Source: Aphrophora alni (lineage: Eukaryota > Arthropoda > Insecta > Hemiptera > Aphrophoridae). Taken from it: DNA of 64,000 nt. The notes under the pieces were generated by a model. That model searched no databases and was not told the origin of the DNA. It worked only from the letters and a program-made list of their open reading frames with translations. The position numbers were made by a program, and so were the translations under genes. The stretch lies in the NCBI GenBank assembly GCA_963513935.1, contig OY740774.1, positions 82,174,890 through 82,238,889 of the forward strand, given 5' to 3'. Of this stretch, positions 36,830 through 49,398 are shown one piece after another. How positions within the stretch are numbered: position 1 is the first letter of the stretch; every line of letters starts with the position of its first letter.

Positions 36830-38330
36830 GGATAGTCTTTAACTATCAGCCGGTCCCCTCTTTCCCAATCTTTTGCTTTACCTCCTCTTCCCCTTGCCAA
36901 TCACTTTATGTTTAGCATGTTCATATTTTTACTCCATAATAACTCACTCATTATGTATAACTCCACAATATCATCCAAAGACTTTTCACTTATAATAACT
37001 TTATTGTCTTTCAGACTTTACTAAACTGCTAATGACTTCAACTTTAACCGGCTGTAAAAATTGTTGCTCCATTTAATATTTTTCAGCTTTCTGTTAATAG
37101 AGAGAGTTCACTTTAAATCTTATATTGAGCAATTTAAACGTTTGTTCACTGTTAACCTGTTTAACAAACATAACATATTTTGTTAAAACCATTAAACAAA
37201 GATGTATTAATATAGAACAGTTTACACCAAAAGAAGATGAATTTGCATTGTATTAATAATAATTAAAAAGTACTGCTATGAGATATTTATCATCCATCAA
37301 GCTGCTACATTGTCATTGAGTAAAACATTTTCTAGGAGATTGATTACTTAATACTTATGGAACAACTAAATGCTTTGATTGTGATATGAAAACATATTTA
37401 AAAACACGTACAGAACAGCTGATAATGACATGACCAGTCGCAAATGTATTTTTTTTTTCAATATTCTATTTCTGATTAAGTATCTGACTACTTAATTTGT
37501 ATTACAAATTTACTATTTCACTTTGTCCTGGTAGCCAAGTGGTTTAAGTTGTCAATTTTGGTTTAAAATCGGTACTAAGACTGTAGGTTCGAATTACACC
37601 CATAACACAAAGTTTTGTATATGAAATTAAATTAATTCTTTTCAAACTGGGGTTCTACAGCGGAAATAAATGTTCAAAATATAACATAAAAACAGCATTT
37701 TCGAAAAAGTTTCATGCTTTGTACAAATATATACCAAAAGTGATACAAATTTGAATTTTTGTTTTTTAATTGTAAATTTTTAAAAGCACTTTGCAATGCA
37801 AAAGAGAGAAACGTTTTTAAGCTTTCATGAGAAGCATCTTTTCAAATATTCTCGTTAAAATTCATCAAACATGTATAGTTAGACCTAATTGTTTAATAGT
37901 TATGTGTAAATTATAATTTTATGTAAGAACTCGTGGAATAGACAAAAAGAATTCTAATGTACCTCAATTTTTTTTTGTAATTTAAAAATGAAAAAAATTG
38001 TTAATAACTTATTAACAAGATAATATACAGAAACTAAGACTTTTTAAAAACTTTAAAAAAAATACCATTTTGCAACTTAAATTGTTAATAGAAAATTATG
38101 TTTCTCTACAAAGGGGAAGGATTTTTTGTAACTTAAAAATTTTCCTAAAAACTTAAGTGATAAAATGGTCCCTATTACCAAAAGTGTTATATGTCTTATT
38201 TTATTGGACTAAAATAGTGTATTAAATAAGTGCGTTAAAAACCATAATATAAGGTTACTAGATATTAAAAAAATAAACATAAATTGTTGCTAGAGAGTCG
38301 CAAACTTAAAATATCTTTGACACATACTAA
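36830..38330 (+). repeat. Diverged long direct repeat, unit 2
   Basis: Same anchors as unit 1: ATTGTATTAATAATAATTAA (about 37250), GGTAGCCAAGTGGTTTAAG (37531), TAAATTTTTAAAAGCAC..TGCAATGCAAAAGAGA (about 37772), ATGTCTTATTTTATTGGACTA (38191). Spacing from unit 1 is about 1.65-1.79 kb. Confidence 0.6.
37524..37605 (+). repeat. tRNA-like segment (SINE head or tRNA pseudogene)
   Basis: A box TAGCCAAGTGG (37532-37542) and B box GGTTCGAATTA (37586-37596), 43 nt apart, as in class II (Ser/Leu-like) tRNAs. The acceptor arms do not pair and the anticodon arm is unclear, so this is not an active tRNA gene. Confidence 0.5.
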
Positions 38331-38434
38331 CAGGTATTCCTGCCTTCCAAAGAGTTGTGGTATCCAAGTGCATATTTCAAATAACAAAGTCTTAACTTTT
38401 GTAACTGATTTGTATAATGAAAGATAGAAACTTA

Positions 38435-39328
38435 GGCCCGTATTTATGAACGTTCCTTAGAATTTCCTTTTTTTAAGGTCTCCTTACACTACTTCCTTAA
38501 GCCTCTTTTAACGATATGTCATTTTATATACGTATCTTTAGTATTCCCTTTATTAAGGAAAAGAAATTGCTAGGGATCTCCTTAAACATTTAACCTGTTA
38601 TCCTTCCTTATCTCTAAGTTTGTTCAAAAGCTAGCTTAAACTGGCCTTAACCATATTGTTGAATGCTGAACGGTAGGCCTAGTTTGTTATGTATGCTTCC
38701 GTTAATGTAGAAAAATGTCGGAATTGAAATAAACAGCTGGTTTAAATAGAGATATTGTAGACAATAATAAATAATATTACCTGGGGAAAAACTAAATTAC
38801 TGAAATTAGAACATTCATGTTTGTTAAACAATTACAGCAAATTGTTTAATTGGAATTTAACCACCCGTCATTTTTTTTTCAACATTGCACTGCACGTGCT
38901 TTTATTGTTAATTCATATTTTATATTTTAAACAAAATATTTCCAAGATTAGAATATGCTTCACACTTTTCCCCTTTTTCTTCTTTTGCAATCTTTCTCCT
39001 CGTGAGTGGGAATCATAGTCAAGGTAATAAAATAAATCAAAACATACTAACACAACGATAAAAAACGGTTTTTTATCGATTAAGGAACAATCAGCTGCAG
39101 TGATTACTGATCTCTAATTGGTTCTAAATAACGTCACAATTATGATGTAGTTCCTTTAAGGTTCCTTTAATCATTCCTTTCTAAAGGAAAACTTAGTAAA
39201 AGAATAGATATGTTGAGGAGGGTTCTAAAATGTGAAATCGGTTAAAGGATCCCTTAGTGTAAGAAACAGTTAAGTGTCTCCTTAGGTTATCTTAAGGAAG
39301 TCCTAAGTAACGTTAATAAATACGGGCC
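38435..39328. mobile_element. MITE with GGCCCGTATTTAT termini
   Basis: Left end GGCCCGTATTTATGAACGTT, right end the complement of GGCCCGTATTTATTAACGTT, flanked by TA on both sides (TTA left, TAA right). Both subterminal regions are packed with CCTTA/CCTTTA words and complements. The termini resemble those often seen on PIF/Harbinger-type MITEs; the 2-3 bp duplication fits that or a Tc1-like element. No transposase; the internal frame at 38821-39018 is not convincing. Confidence 0.8.
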
Positions 39329-39578
39329 TAAAATATTAAACTAAAACAAATCTTAATGATTTAACATTAGTAATAGCGCATACACGACGAAAAATGCGAA
39401 TTAATAAAGAATAATGTTATGTAAACTGAAAAAATGGAGATTATTTCATATGTTGAAAACATCAACATGTTCAAATGTCGTGAAATATCTTTTCTTGATA
39501 TTTAAAGGCAAATAACACCGCCATCATCATCGACTTTAAAAAAATTATAAAAACCATGAAATAGAAACTTTATACCTC

Positions 39579-39745
39579 GAATAATCTAATAGCCTCAGAG
39601 TCAGAAGGGAACAAGAGTTGGTCAAGAGAAACCTCATAGGAAAGATTAAAGAGGTGATCTAGTATGGGACTAAATAAAGAAAAGTGTAGATCCAGCTAGG
39701 GATGTAGGGATTATAACTGTCGTACTCACTACAAACGATCCCCTG
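39579..39745 (-). repeat. Dispersed repeat family D, copy 6
   Basis: AACAAGAGTTGGTCAAGAG, AAACCTCATAGGAAAGATTA, TGTAGATCCAGCTAGG, then GATCCCCTGACGAGTG. Confidence 0.8.
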
Positions 39746-39851
39746 ACGAGTGTTATAATGTCATCGCCTGATTTAATGAAGAAAAGAGTTTTATAAAAAC
39801 AAAAAAAATCTATTAGGTGGTAAGTTATAATGAATATGTATGTCCTATTCT

Positions 39852-40050
39852 AGCTGGATCTACAACCTTTTTCATCTAGTTTTGTGTTAGAACGCTCTCT
39901 TTTACCTTTACTATAGGTCTCTCTTGACCAACTCTCTTGTTCACTTCTAACTCTGAGAGTACTGGAGTATTCGAATCTCAAAGGTCTTTATTTTATGTTC
40001 TTTTCTTTTTCTTCTCTTTTAAAGTGATGATGACCGTAAGGTTTTAACCT
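39852..40050 (+). repeat. Dispersed repeat family D, copy 7
   Basis: CTAGCTGGATCTACAACC, ATAGGTCTCTCTTGACC, AACTCTCTTGTTC, ATTCGAATCTCAAAGGTC, ending GATGATGACCGTAAGG. Head-to-head with copy 6, about 105 bp apart. Confidence 0.8.
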
Positions 40051-40059
40051 ACGAAGAAA

Positions 40060-41690
40060 AACAATAAATGATTGTAGGTAATTCAAAAATATTTCCTGCA
40101 ACAATAAAGGGTGATATTTATAGTATTCTGTATGATACTTACCGGGTATACTGTTTCAACTGGTAAATAAAATGCTTACGAGTTCAACGAGTTCGTCCTT
40201 TCAACAAATTGTAACCTCTTCCTAGGACGTAGGATAGATTTACACAAATTTCAGATGATTTCAGAATAAAAGATAGATATTTGAAATACTGTCGTGAATT
40301 TGAATTTTACCTGCAGAGTTTTCTCATGAACAATCTTCGCAAACGTTTTGTAATACTGAGCCTAAGTGTCAAATTTTAAGTAAAACTGCACTAAAATTGA
40401 GAACTCTTTAGTTTTTACTATTCAGTGAAAAATTGGTACCAAATATCTCCAATGTGCAAAGTCAGTGGTCTTTATCATGGCCTTGGTTGATATCTAACAA
40501 GGTTTTACGAATTTACAGCATAGAACTCCCAAAAATCCCTGACTCATCTAAATTTGCAGCTGAATAAATCTTATAAACTACTTCTCAGAATTTTCTTTAA
40601 TTAGAATGTTTCGTTATTTATTTCCATTAGATGCTATATTGTAATAATTAATATTATTGAAAAAGAAACAAAGCATATGATATCGATATTAATAAACGAG
40701 ACATTAGATTCTACCACATATCAAAAAGTTATAAAATTATTTTGAGTATAATTGTGAACCATTCTTAGCCATGTTACTTATTATTTATTTATCTATTATT
40801 ACTAGTTGATTCATTTTGGAGTACCTACTTCTTCAAAAACTACTCATGTACTCTTTTATCCGCTTGGGAATATGCTTGCCATCATCTCCTTTTCTACATC
40901 CCCCCCTCCCAAGCTCTTCTACTTATTCTTTTCCTTCTTACTATGCTGCAATTAGATTATATTATGAAGATGGCAGTACATAATAAAACGTGTTTAGTAA
41001 TAGGAAGACTAGGAACAGCTGAAAATCTTTCTGAACTTAAATATGCAAATCTTAGCAAAAATATAGAATATTATATATATATTAAACTTAAACAAATTCA
41101 ATAGTTTCCTTTCTAATATAAACAAACAAAAACAAGGAATTTGTATTGGAAAACACACTTTAATAATATCAGTAAAAAAAATGAATGAAATGAGAAAATG
41201 GAATTAACTGATAAGACAAAATGAAGAGGCAACCGTGCTTATCATATAGTACTTTTACTGAAGTTTACCGACAGGAAATGAGAATAAATTTCGTTAGAGA
41301 CCGGAAGTAGCGTGCAAGAAAATGTAGGCCATTGCTTAGAAGAATACAGCACACCAGAGTGTAGTTATAAAGAGAGTCACTTTGCTGTAAGAGCGCTACT
41401 AAACACCATACAATTCCATTATTAGTTAACAAGTATATTTGTTATAGCTACTATAAACGATGATAAAGTGACCATGGATATCTCACTAGATCACGTTATA
41501 TTTTATTGTTAAATAAATTGCTACAAAAATTGCATTAACTGTCTAACACTCATCAACAAATGCAGATATTAATAAAAAAATTACCCTCATCGACACAGCT
41601 CTCCTTTCCAATTTTATTTTTATTGTTTTAAAAATAAAACAATTTAATATGGTTTAATCGGACAGTCCCCATCAAGTGCATACATAAAAA
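40060..41690. other. AT-rich noncoding stretch
   Basis: No gene, RNA or transposon terminus recognised. Confidence 0.4.
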
Positions 41691-42240
41691 CTAATACACA
41701 GCGTTCAATTGTTTACATCAACTACCGTTATCAAGTGATAAATTTAGAAAACAAATAAATCTTAGGGGGCCATGATGGAAAACTAAAACAAATTCTATAA
41801 TCTAAGAAAGAAACCAAAGACTAAAACTAAGCCAGATCCGTCAAAACTAATAATAAATACCAACGTAACAATAAAAAAAAACTACAATACATAGGACTAG
41901 ACTAAACAAACAACTCACAGAGAAAGGGTGTGGTACAAGGGAATAGTAACCTAACTGTTTATCTGGTTGAACGATCTTAGTCCTCTCTTTCAAAAGTTTA
42001 GTGCGTGATCTCGCCATTATTCCCACTGAGGATCCAAACGACGAAATTATAAAATGTTTTAAATCAGTAGAATTTGTGTTTATGATTTAAAAAAAATAAT
42101 TTTTTTATTACAAAAATGATGACAAATATCCGATTAAGCCATATTAACTATGTTATGTTGGAGTTTTTCATTTTTTCAAATTTCGTTATCACTTGATAAA
42201 GATAGTTGATTTAAACTCTCGAAACGTCGTGTGTTAGTAT
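41691..42240. mobile_element. MITE family M, copy 1
   Basis: Left end ACACAGCGTTC...ACATCAACTACCGTTATC then AAGTGATAA; right end TTATCACTTGATAA...AGTTGAT...CTCTCGAAACGTCGTGTG. The ends are inverted over about 50 bp. Shares internal sequence with 44485-45235 (GTAACCTAAC, GTTTATCTGGTTGAA). No coding capacity. Confidence 0.7.
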
Positions 42241-42259
42241 CTAAATACACGAATGATGT

Positions 42260-42845
42260 CAAATGTCCTATTAAACCATATAAATAGCTTACCGTTCCAT
42301 CCGTACGTTATAATTTTAGTTTCCAACAAGTAGCTTTTGTTCTGATGTGAGAGCTACTGACAGAAACAGAAAAACGGAACCTTAATACAAATGTTAAGTT
42401 TTGTTTACGTATGCTTACAACACTAGGAGACGATCCAGAAGGTTAAACCACAGACTTCATACTTTATAGAAATAGATGTATCCATTGAAGTCTGAAAGTA
42501 AAGAGGGCTGATAGGAATAGACATAAATATTTCTAGAGACAGAGCAATAAACATCGCATGAACAGGAAATAAAAGAAAGGCATAACTGTGAATTAGCGTT
42601 TCCAAAAATGTCCAGTGACATTCCAACAAAAACCTTTGAAATGTAACTTTCACTGTCAAAGAAAGTAGAAGAGGAGTGTGGTTAGCAGAAACTGGAGTGG
42701 ACTGAAAGTCACTAAAGTTTCAAGGCTCTTATAAGAAACAGTATATTGAAGAGCATTTGATGAGATCCTTTGTTCTAGAAGAAAATATAGGATTTAAATC
42801 AAACCAAACATAAGGATGCAATTTGTCTTGTTATTTAAAGCCAAA
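42260..42845. other. Noncoding stretch
   Basis: A 78-codon minus frame (42423-42659) shows no motif. No gene supported. Confidence 0.35.
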
Positions 42846-42849
42846 AAAC

Positions 42850-43085
42850 CTTTAAGTCGTCTTCCCCTTTTAAAAAACTAAAAAAATAAAATAAAAATCC
42901 TACTCCTCGAATACTCTAGTAGCATCAGAGTCTGAAAAAAAACAAAAACAAAACAAAAGTTGATCTGATAGGAGAGATTAGATTGAGATTGATCTAATAT
43001 AAAACTACATGAAACGGTATAGATCCAGCTAGATCTCCGAATTTTTAAACCCCCTACTCACTAAATATGAGCCCCTGAGGGTCAT
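42850..43085 (-). repeat. Dispersed repeat family D, copy 8
   Basis: TCGAATACTCTAGTAGCATC, CAGAGTCTGA, an A-rich insertion, GTTGATCTGATAGGAGAGAT, TATAGATCCAGCTAG, CCCCCTACTCACT and GAGCCCCTGAGGGTCATGA. It retains the full left end of the family. Confidence 0.8.
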
Positions 43086-43419
43086 GAGGAGTTTCATTTT
43101 ATTATTCATTGACTTTTATCTCTCCTAGCTTATATATGTCGAATTCAAGCAATGATATGTTCGCGTGATTTTAGGCAATAATCAAGCTTTGAGTGAGAAT
43201 ACTCTCGTAGGGGAGTTATACCCTTATCTTGATTGTAACCTAACAATCGAAACTACCTTGACAGTATCGATTTTTGGTAAACCCATCAACATTATCGATT
43301 ATGTCTATATGTGTACACATGACCGTATCTGATGGATGTTACAACCTAGGATAGAATACAGAGTGTTCCAAAAGTCATCTATTTCATTCTCGGTCATCAA
43401 CGCTTGCCCTCATGTACTC

Positions 43420-43585
43420 CAATAGAGTAAGGGTTGGAAAAGAATAAAAATTGGTCAAGAAAACTTGATACGAAAGATGAAATAGAAGGATTTAATTCAA
43501 GTGTACATCAAAAAAGGTGTAGATACATCACAGTTCCTTTAGGGTGGCCATGCCCTTACTCTTAAATGAGTTTTTGAGGAATCTA
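43420..43585 (-). repeat. Dispersed repeat family D, copy 9
   Basis: AGAGTAAGGGTTGGAAAAG, AAATTGGTCAAGAAAAC, TACGAAAGATGAAATAGA, GGTGTAGATACATC, then CCCTTACTCTTAAATGAG. The most diverged D copy near here. Confidence 0.65.
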
Positions 43586-43589
43586 AGAT

Positions 43590-44480
43590 ATAAAAAACCA
43601 AGGTACATCACGAAGTTCGGAGCTGATTAATTGTTCAGCCACTGAACACCACCAGTGGTTGGAATACAGTTTCATTTATTAGATAAAGCTCTAAGCATTT
43701 CAGAGTTTAAATACTTCGATGAGTATAGCATTATTTACTGATATTTTATTCCAAATTAATGAAAAATCATAATAAGAATTAAACAAGCATGCTACCAAAA
43801 AGGTGTTTAATTTTAATATTTCTACCTGTGAGTGTTGTTTTGTTCAAATGTACAGTAGATTAGGTGTCATTTACTTTACGTCTTGGTGTCGAAAAATTGT
43901 TGAGTCACGATGAGCAGTAGTCACATTAAATTATTAAAACGACTAAGGAGCAATGTTGTCAGTTGATATAATTTGTCGAACAAGTGACGCTAAAACAGCT
44001 ACTCAATGGCTTTCATTAGTTGGTTATTACAAATGTATTACTTAGTTGAAGTAGTAATTATACTTCATACTAACTGATTTTTCAGTTATTACTCCTAATT
44101 CCACAATTAATTAATTTTATTCTTAAAAGTCATTGACATAATCCCAAAATTCCTAACTAACTAGTCACTTGTTATAACGTTGCGTGATATCCGCATTTCA
44201 ACCCTGAACAAACTTTACAAGTTCGACTGCGCTCAATCTTACTAAGCTTATTATAACTTTGTACTCAAGTTGTTACAAAAAGTCGACTTCTTAAAGTTTT
44301 TATGAAAAGCTCAACTTTTAAGCACTACAATGGGGTTAGTGAGAAACTATTCTGATAAGATTGATTAATGCAAACTGTTGACATTTTTTTAAAGTCTGAT
44401 TTTAAAGTAATTTTATAATGATGGATTTTTTGTGTCTTTGATAAAGTTTAAGCAGATGTTTGGCATCACTTGTGAATGTA
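43590..44480. other. AT-rich noncoding stretch
   Basis: Nothing recognised. Confidence 0.4.
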
Positions 44481-44484
44481 AAAA

Positions 44485-45235
44485 CTACTACACAACGTTT
44501 CCGGAGTATAAATCAACTCCCGTATTGAAGTGATAAACTTATAAAAAAGCCAACGGACATGTTGGAAAATAAAATGAAATTTAGGAAAGGGACTCAAAGG
44601 TAAATATAAGAGTGAAGATTTAAAATGACTAAATACAAACATGATTAGGAAAACCACAAGTCACAGAACTAACGAACACAATAAATTGCAAACACCTGAC
44701 GCTGGATCATTCAATAGTTAACAAACTATAACAGGGAGTGTGCCAACGGATGGGTAACCTGACGATTTATCGGGTGAATAACCTTCAATCTCTAATGTCA
44801 AATGTTTAGCGAGAAACTCTACTGATCACTCCTAGTCGATATTTAATTGAACACATTTCAATCTTATTTAAAGGAGAAGAACGTTTTATTTCTAATTTCT
44901 AATTCGTTTTTATGGGTTGTTGTTTAATGAACGAAACCCATATTGTGTTTCATTTTACACTGGTGCAACTGAGAGGATTATCCGATAGCTTTACAAATGA
45001 GGCTTTTGTTCATATTAGTTTTATTCCCGGTGTATTTAACTTGTCTATAATTGATATGATTTTTGGATCGAAAATGTTCGGCTATTTTCGATTTATCACG
45101 CTTAATCACGTTTTTTGTGTATACTAATTCTTATATTTAGAAGTATTTTTGTCACGCTTGTTATTTTCTTATAATCTAGGATTATCACTTGATAAAGGGA
45201 GTTGATATATACTCTAGAAACGTCGTATATTAATT
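44485..45235. mobile_element. MITE family M, copy 2
   Basis: Left end ACACAACGTTTCCGGAGTAT, AAATCAACTCCCG, GAAGTGATAA; right end ATTATCACTTGATAAAGGGA, GTTGATATATACTCTAGAAA, CGTCGT. Termini of about 50 bp in inverted orientation. Short frames inside are not genes. Confidence 0.75.
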
Positions 45236-45534
45236 TTTATATATAATTATTAGAAAATTCTTGCTGAAAGTATGTCAATAATACTAATAATTCATCATTA
45301 TCAATAAACTTTAACCAGAATGAATTGGAAGTTCAAAAGATTTGGCTTAATATCAGCAAAACCGTTTCTCAGAAGATTATCTCTGATTATATATTTGACT
45401 AATTTAAAAGAACATTGCCATCTTTTGCGTTTTAGTTATTTTTACTGTCAAGTAAAACCTTCAGCCCTGGGTTCTTTTCTTAGATTTCTAGTTTTAGTTT
45501 TTGTTTCCAAAATACACTTATGGCTTTTTCCAAG

Positions 45535-45600
45535 TGTTTTACTCGAAAACGGAGGTGATACATATTCTCGAAACGTTGTGTATTAGATACTATAGAAACA
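45535..45600 (+). repeat. Family M terminus, isolated
   Basis: GGAGGTGATACATATTCTCG then GAAACGTTGTGTATTAGA, matching the family M right end without the TTATCACTTGATAA part. Confidence 0.5.
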
Positions 45601-45609
45601 AATGATGGA

Positions 45610-46040
45610 AAATGTCTGCTTATCCAATCCGTGATGTCAATCAGTTTTAACCCTCTTGTTTCATTAATACAATGTCGATATATTTTATACTTTTGATGCA
45701 ATAAATTACACGATTTAGTGGCACGTCATTGTCTTCGATGATTTATGTTTTATGTTTTAGAGACAAACAAGATGTCATTTCGTCTTTCTTTTCAAGACAA
45801 ATACTAATGAGCTCACAACATTTTGCTAAAATAAGCTTCTCATTACGTAAACAGTTCGAAATACTCTACAAATTGGATTATTCATTTTTTTTTTTTTTTA
45901 AAGTAACAGCAGATATTTCTTGTTGAAACTCCATGTTCAAGGATTAAATAAAGCAATAAAGCTAAAGTTAAAAAATATTTTAATAATATAAATGAGCTAC
46001 AATTGTTTCGCTTTGCGGCATTACCGGGTAAATCTCTAAA
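45610..46040. other. Noncoding stretch
   Basis: Nothing recognised. Confidence 0.4.
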
Positions 46041-46048
46041 AATCAATA

Positions 46049-46750
<702 letters not shown>

Positions 46751-46886
46751 ATATACCGGGTCTTTTAAAAATAAGTTAAAACTTTAATAACTATAGTTTA
46801 TTTAATCATAGAACAAAATAAAATACATAATTCCTGATCCAATAGGGACTGGGAAAAAAAATCTTAAAGCTTAATTCTGACTTGTT

Positions 46887-48332
46887 AGGGGAGTTGAACG
46901 CTCCATAAGAGCCCATGTTAATTTTTTAATTTTCCCGTATGTTGTACCCATAAACTATTAACCTTAGGGATCTGAAAATTTGCATAAGTTTTTTTAAGAC
47001 CTTAATCTAGGTCCTATACCTACTTGTTTATTTTGGGTAAAAAAAAACTTTTAATATTTTTTTTTAAAGTCCATTTTTTTATTTACTTAAAATTTATTTT
47101 ACATGTTGTATTGCAAACTATATACAACATATTACGGTAAAAATAGGTACAAGAGACTGAGGTTACATAGTGTAAAATACAGTAAAAATTTGGTAACAAT
47201 ATTCCAAGTACTTTAGGAGATATCGGTACCTAAAGTTAAAAATACATAGTTTTCGGGAAAACGCAAAAAACTAAAACACTTGGTCTACTCTAGAAATGAT
47301 TTTAGGTACAATACCTCTAAAACCCTCCAGGACAGCAATGGTCACCTCCAGTCTCATCTTCATTCAGTCTTAAGCTTCTTTTCCTAGTTCTGGCTTCCTT
47401 GGTGACTTCCATGGCTGCTAACTCGGCTCTTCGTGCTCGTTCCTCATCAGCGCGCTTTAGGGCTGCGACTGTGTTCATTCCATAGTCAGTGACTCCCAGG
47501 TCCTTAGGTACTTGTAATCTTTCAATGTTACCATCATTGAATGTACAATGGCATCAAAGACTCCCAGTTCCAAAGTTTTTCGGCCTACAAATGTATTTTT
47601 AGGGATCCGAGACCATACCACATTGTTAAAAGATTCCTTTACGTTTTTGGGTTTCTCCATGTAAACATTTTTTTAATAGCTTATGTTTTGACAGTGCTTG
47701 AAATGTGGCTTTTATGGCCTCCAGAACAGCTATGGGCAGACTCTTTTTATGTGGGTAAGGCTCATTTTCAGCCATAGCCTTTCTGTATGGACACCAGGTA
47801 GTGACGGGCATAGTTTGTGCCGGGGATTTTCGTCTGTGGCTCCCATAATATATGGTGAAAAGTTGCCCAAACTGCTGATTTAATTTTTTCTAGGCTAGTG
47901 GTGTTATTGCATTTCCATAGTAACACTGGATCTGGTCAATTACATAGTTAGTGACCTCCCTTGATAGGCTTACCATCTGAAAGTGGTGTCCTCTTCAACG
48001 TGTTTTTCATTTAGCGCAAACGGCTACCTCTTCTGGATATGGCCAATGCATTCCAACTTTTGAAAAGGTGTATCACCATACTCATCAGAGGTACCAACAT
48101 TAAAATTAATTTTAAAAAATCCAAACTAATATAGACTAACATAATACACTTAGTTTTTGTTATTGCGCTAGGTTACAGGTGCACAAAAATTGCTTGCAAG
48201 ATAATTTTAAAAAAATCATAAAAAATACATTTTTTGAGAAAAGGGTCATGTTATTGGTATCAAACTGTTCAGAAAAGTCAGATCTTTAATTTAAATACGA
48301 AAAAAACCGTGAAAAAATCGTTCAACTCCCCT
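46887..48332 (-). mobile_element. Mutator-like element nested in element B
   Basis: Exact 14-bp terminal inverted repeats AGGGGAGTTGAACG (46887-46900) and CGTTCAACTCCCCT (48319-48332) bracket the Mutator-like pseudogene. No clean 8-10 bp target duplication is visible. At 1446 bp it is much shorter than a full-length autonomous element should be. Confidence 0.65.
47330..48100 (-). pseudogene. Mutator-like transposase-domain remnant
   Basis: Reading minus: NVGTSDEYGDTPFQKLECIG, HIQKR, then PLSDGKPIKG, VIDQIQCYYGNAI, SAVWATFHHILW, TTWCPYRKAMAENEPYPHKK, LPIAVLEAIKATFQALS, LLKKCLHGETQ, ESFNNVVWSRIPKNTFVGRK, TLELGVFDAI, and the basic tail EERARRAELAAMEVTKEART. This order (C..G..QKR; YYG.AI; AVWAT; C.W++; HK.PLP..V.EAI+P; L.+CLHG.TQN.NESFN...W.R.PK..F) is that of the insect Mutator-like transposase domain C-terminal half. 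At least four frameshifts plus stops; the N-terminal half is missing. Confidence 0.8.
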
Positions 48333-48344
48333 TAAGAGTTCTAA

Positions 48345-48600
48345 ATGGCCACCATTCTCTTCTTATAGAACCAATAGTCTCTCCTCTGTGCTATACGCTG
48401 CATTTCTTAACTTGTTGACATTTATCTCAGCTACGTTCTAAATAATAATTGCTTCTCTCAGTTCATCAACAGACCTTCTCTTAAGATTTGGAGGCCTTCC
48501 TGCCTTCTGATGTCTTAAACGTAGCCGGATGTCTAATAAGATAGTTTCAAACTTATTAATACGTTTTTACATGCGACTACACTCCACGGTTCGTCCCTCA
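48345..48600 (-). pseudogene. Mariner-like transposase remnant in element B
   Basis: Minus strand: NKFETILLDIRLRLRHQ, KAGRPPNLKRRSVDELREAI, NVNKLRNAAYSTEERLL and EENGGHLELLR. The first part matches the helix-turn-helix/GRPR linker; the end matches the GGH.EHLL C-terminus of DD34D-type transposases in insects. The DDE catalytic core between them is absent, so this is an internally deleted copy. Confidence 0.6.
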
Positions 48601-48999
48601 AACTGTTTATAGTATGAAACTTTCTTAACCCGGCTAATAACCTCCGTTTATATACGTAATAACACTGAATCAATGGGATGCGTGTTTGTAAAGGCATAAT
48701 CATGACGGAATAAAAAAAATATTAATTATAAACTACTATAAGTTTACTACCTACTGTGTTTGAAATTAGTCAACAATGAAAAAACTCGTTATTAAGACAA
48801 CAAATAAATAGCAAAGAAAATAACAGCTGATGTTTTAATATCTGCACATAATGAAGAATTTTTCTGTGGGATTGGACAACAATAACGAAACCACAACAAT
48901 TAAAAATTTTAAACATATTTTTGAAAATCGGTATTTTATTGTCAAAAACAATTTACCGGTTTAAATACGGAAGAGCGAAAAAAGACCCGAAAAAGGTCA

Positions 49000-49391
49000 T
49001 GTTTTGATAGAATAACAAATCAGTGCTCGTTATTTTTTATTAATTTTTTTTTTATTTAATTGTTCGAAAAAACAAGTATTTTCCCAGAATAGTTTGAAGA
49101 AGTATAAAAAATAAAAAAAACTTTAAAACATAATAATATAAAATAGAAATAGAAATACAAAAAGTCGAAACTTTTCAAAAATCCTACTGCAAGTGTCAAC
49201 TAAAAACAACATTTCCTGTCTTTTATTTTTTTTAACGCTTTTTTTCAAGCTCCCTCTGAAAAATGAAAATTTGTAATTTTATTAAATTGCTAAACATATT
49301 AAAAAAATCTGTAATATAATTGTATATATCCACAAATATATTCAAATAAAATAAGTAAAAAATTCTGAATAAAAGTGGATTAATATGTCGA
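49000..49391. other. AT-rich noncoding stretch
   Basis: Nothing recognised. Confidence 0.4.
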
Positions 49392-49398
49392 GCGCGCG

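Larger units (their letters stand above)
46754..48933 (-). mobile_element. Mariner-like element (element B), split by an insertion
   Basis: Outer left terminus GGGTCTTTTAAAAATAAGTTAAAACTTTAA-like (46758-46787) and an eroded right terminus (48907-48933, TTTTAAACATATTTTTGAAA). Excluding 46887-48332 it is about 730 bp and collinear in reverse with element A (23486-24130). The minus strand encodes pieces of the transposase. Confidence 0.65.

Noticed and set aside
37524..37605. Functional tRNA gene
   Set aside because: A and B boxes are present but no acceptor stem or clear anticodon arm forms.
35000..38300. CRISPR-like or satellite array
   Set aside because: The repeats are long, diverged and without regular short spacers.
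38821..39018. Transposase gene inside the MITE
   Set aside because: The frame is hydrophobic and AT-driven with no MYB/SANT or DDE motif.
47475..47883. Plus-strand frames in the Mutator-like remnant
   Set aside because: Shadows; the minus strand carries the recognisable protein.
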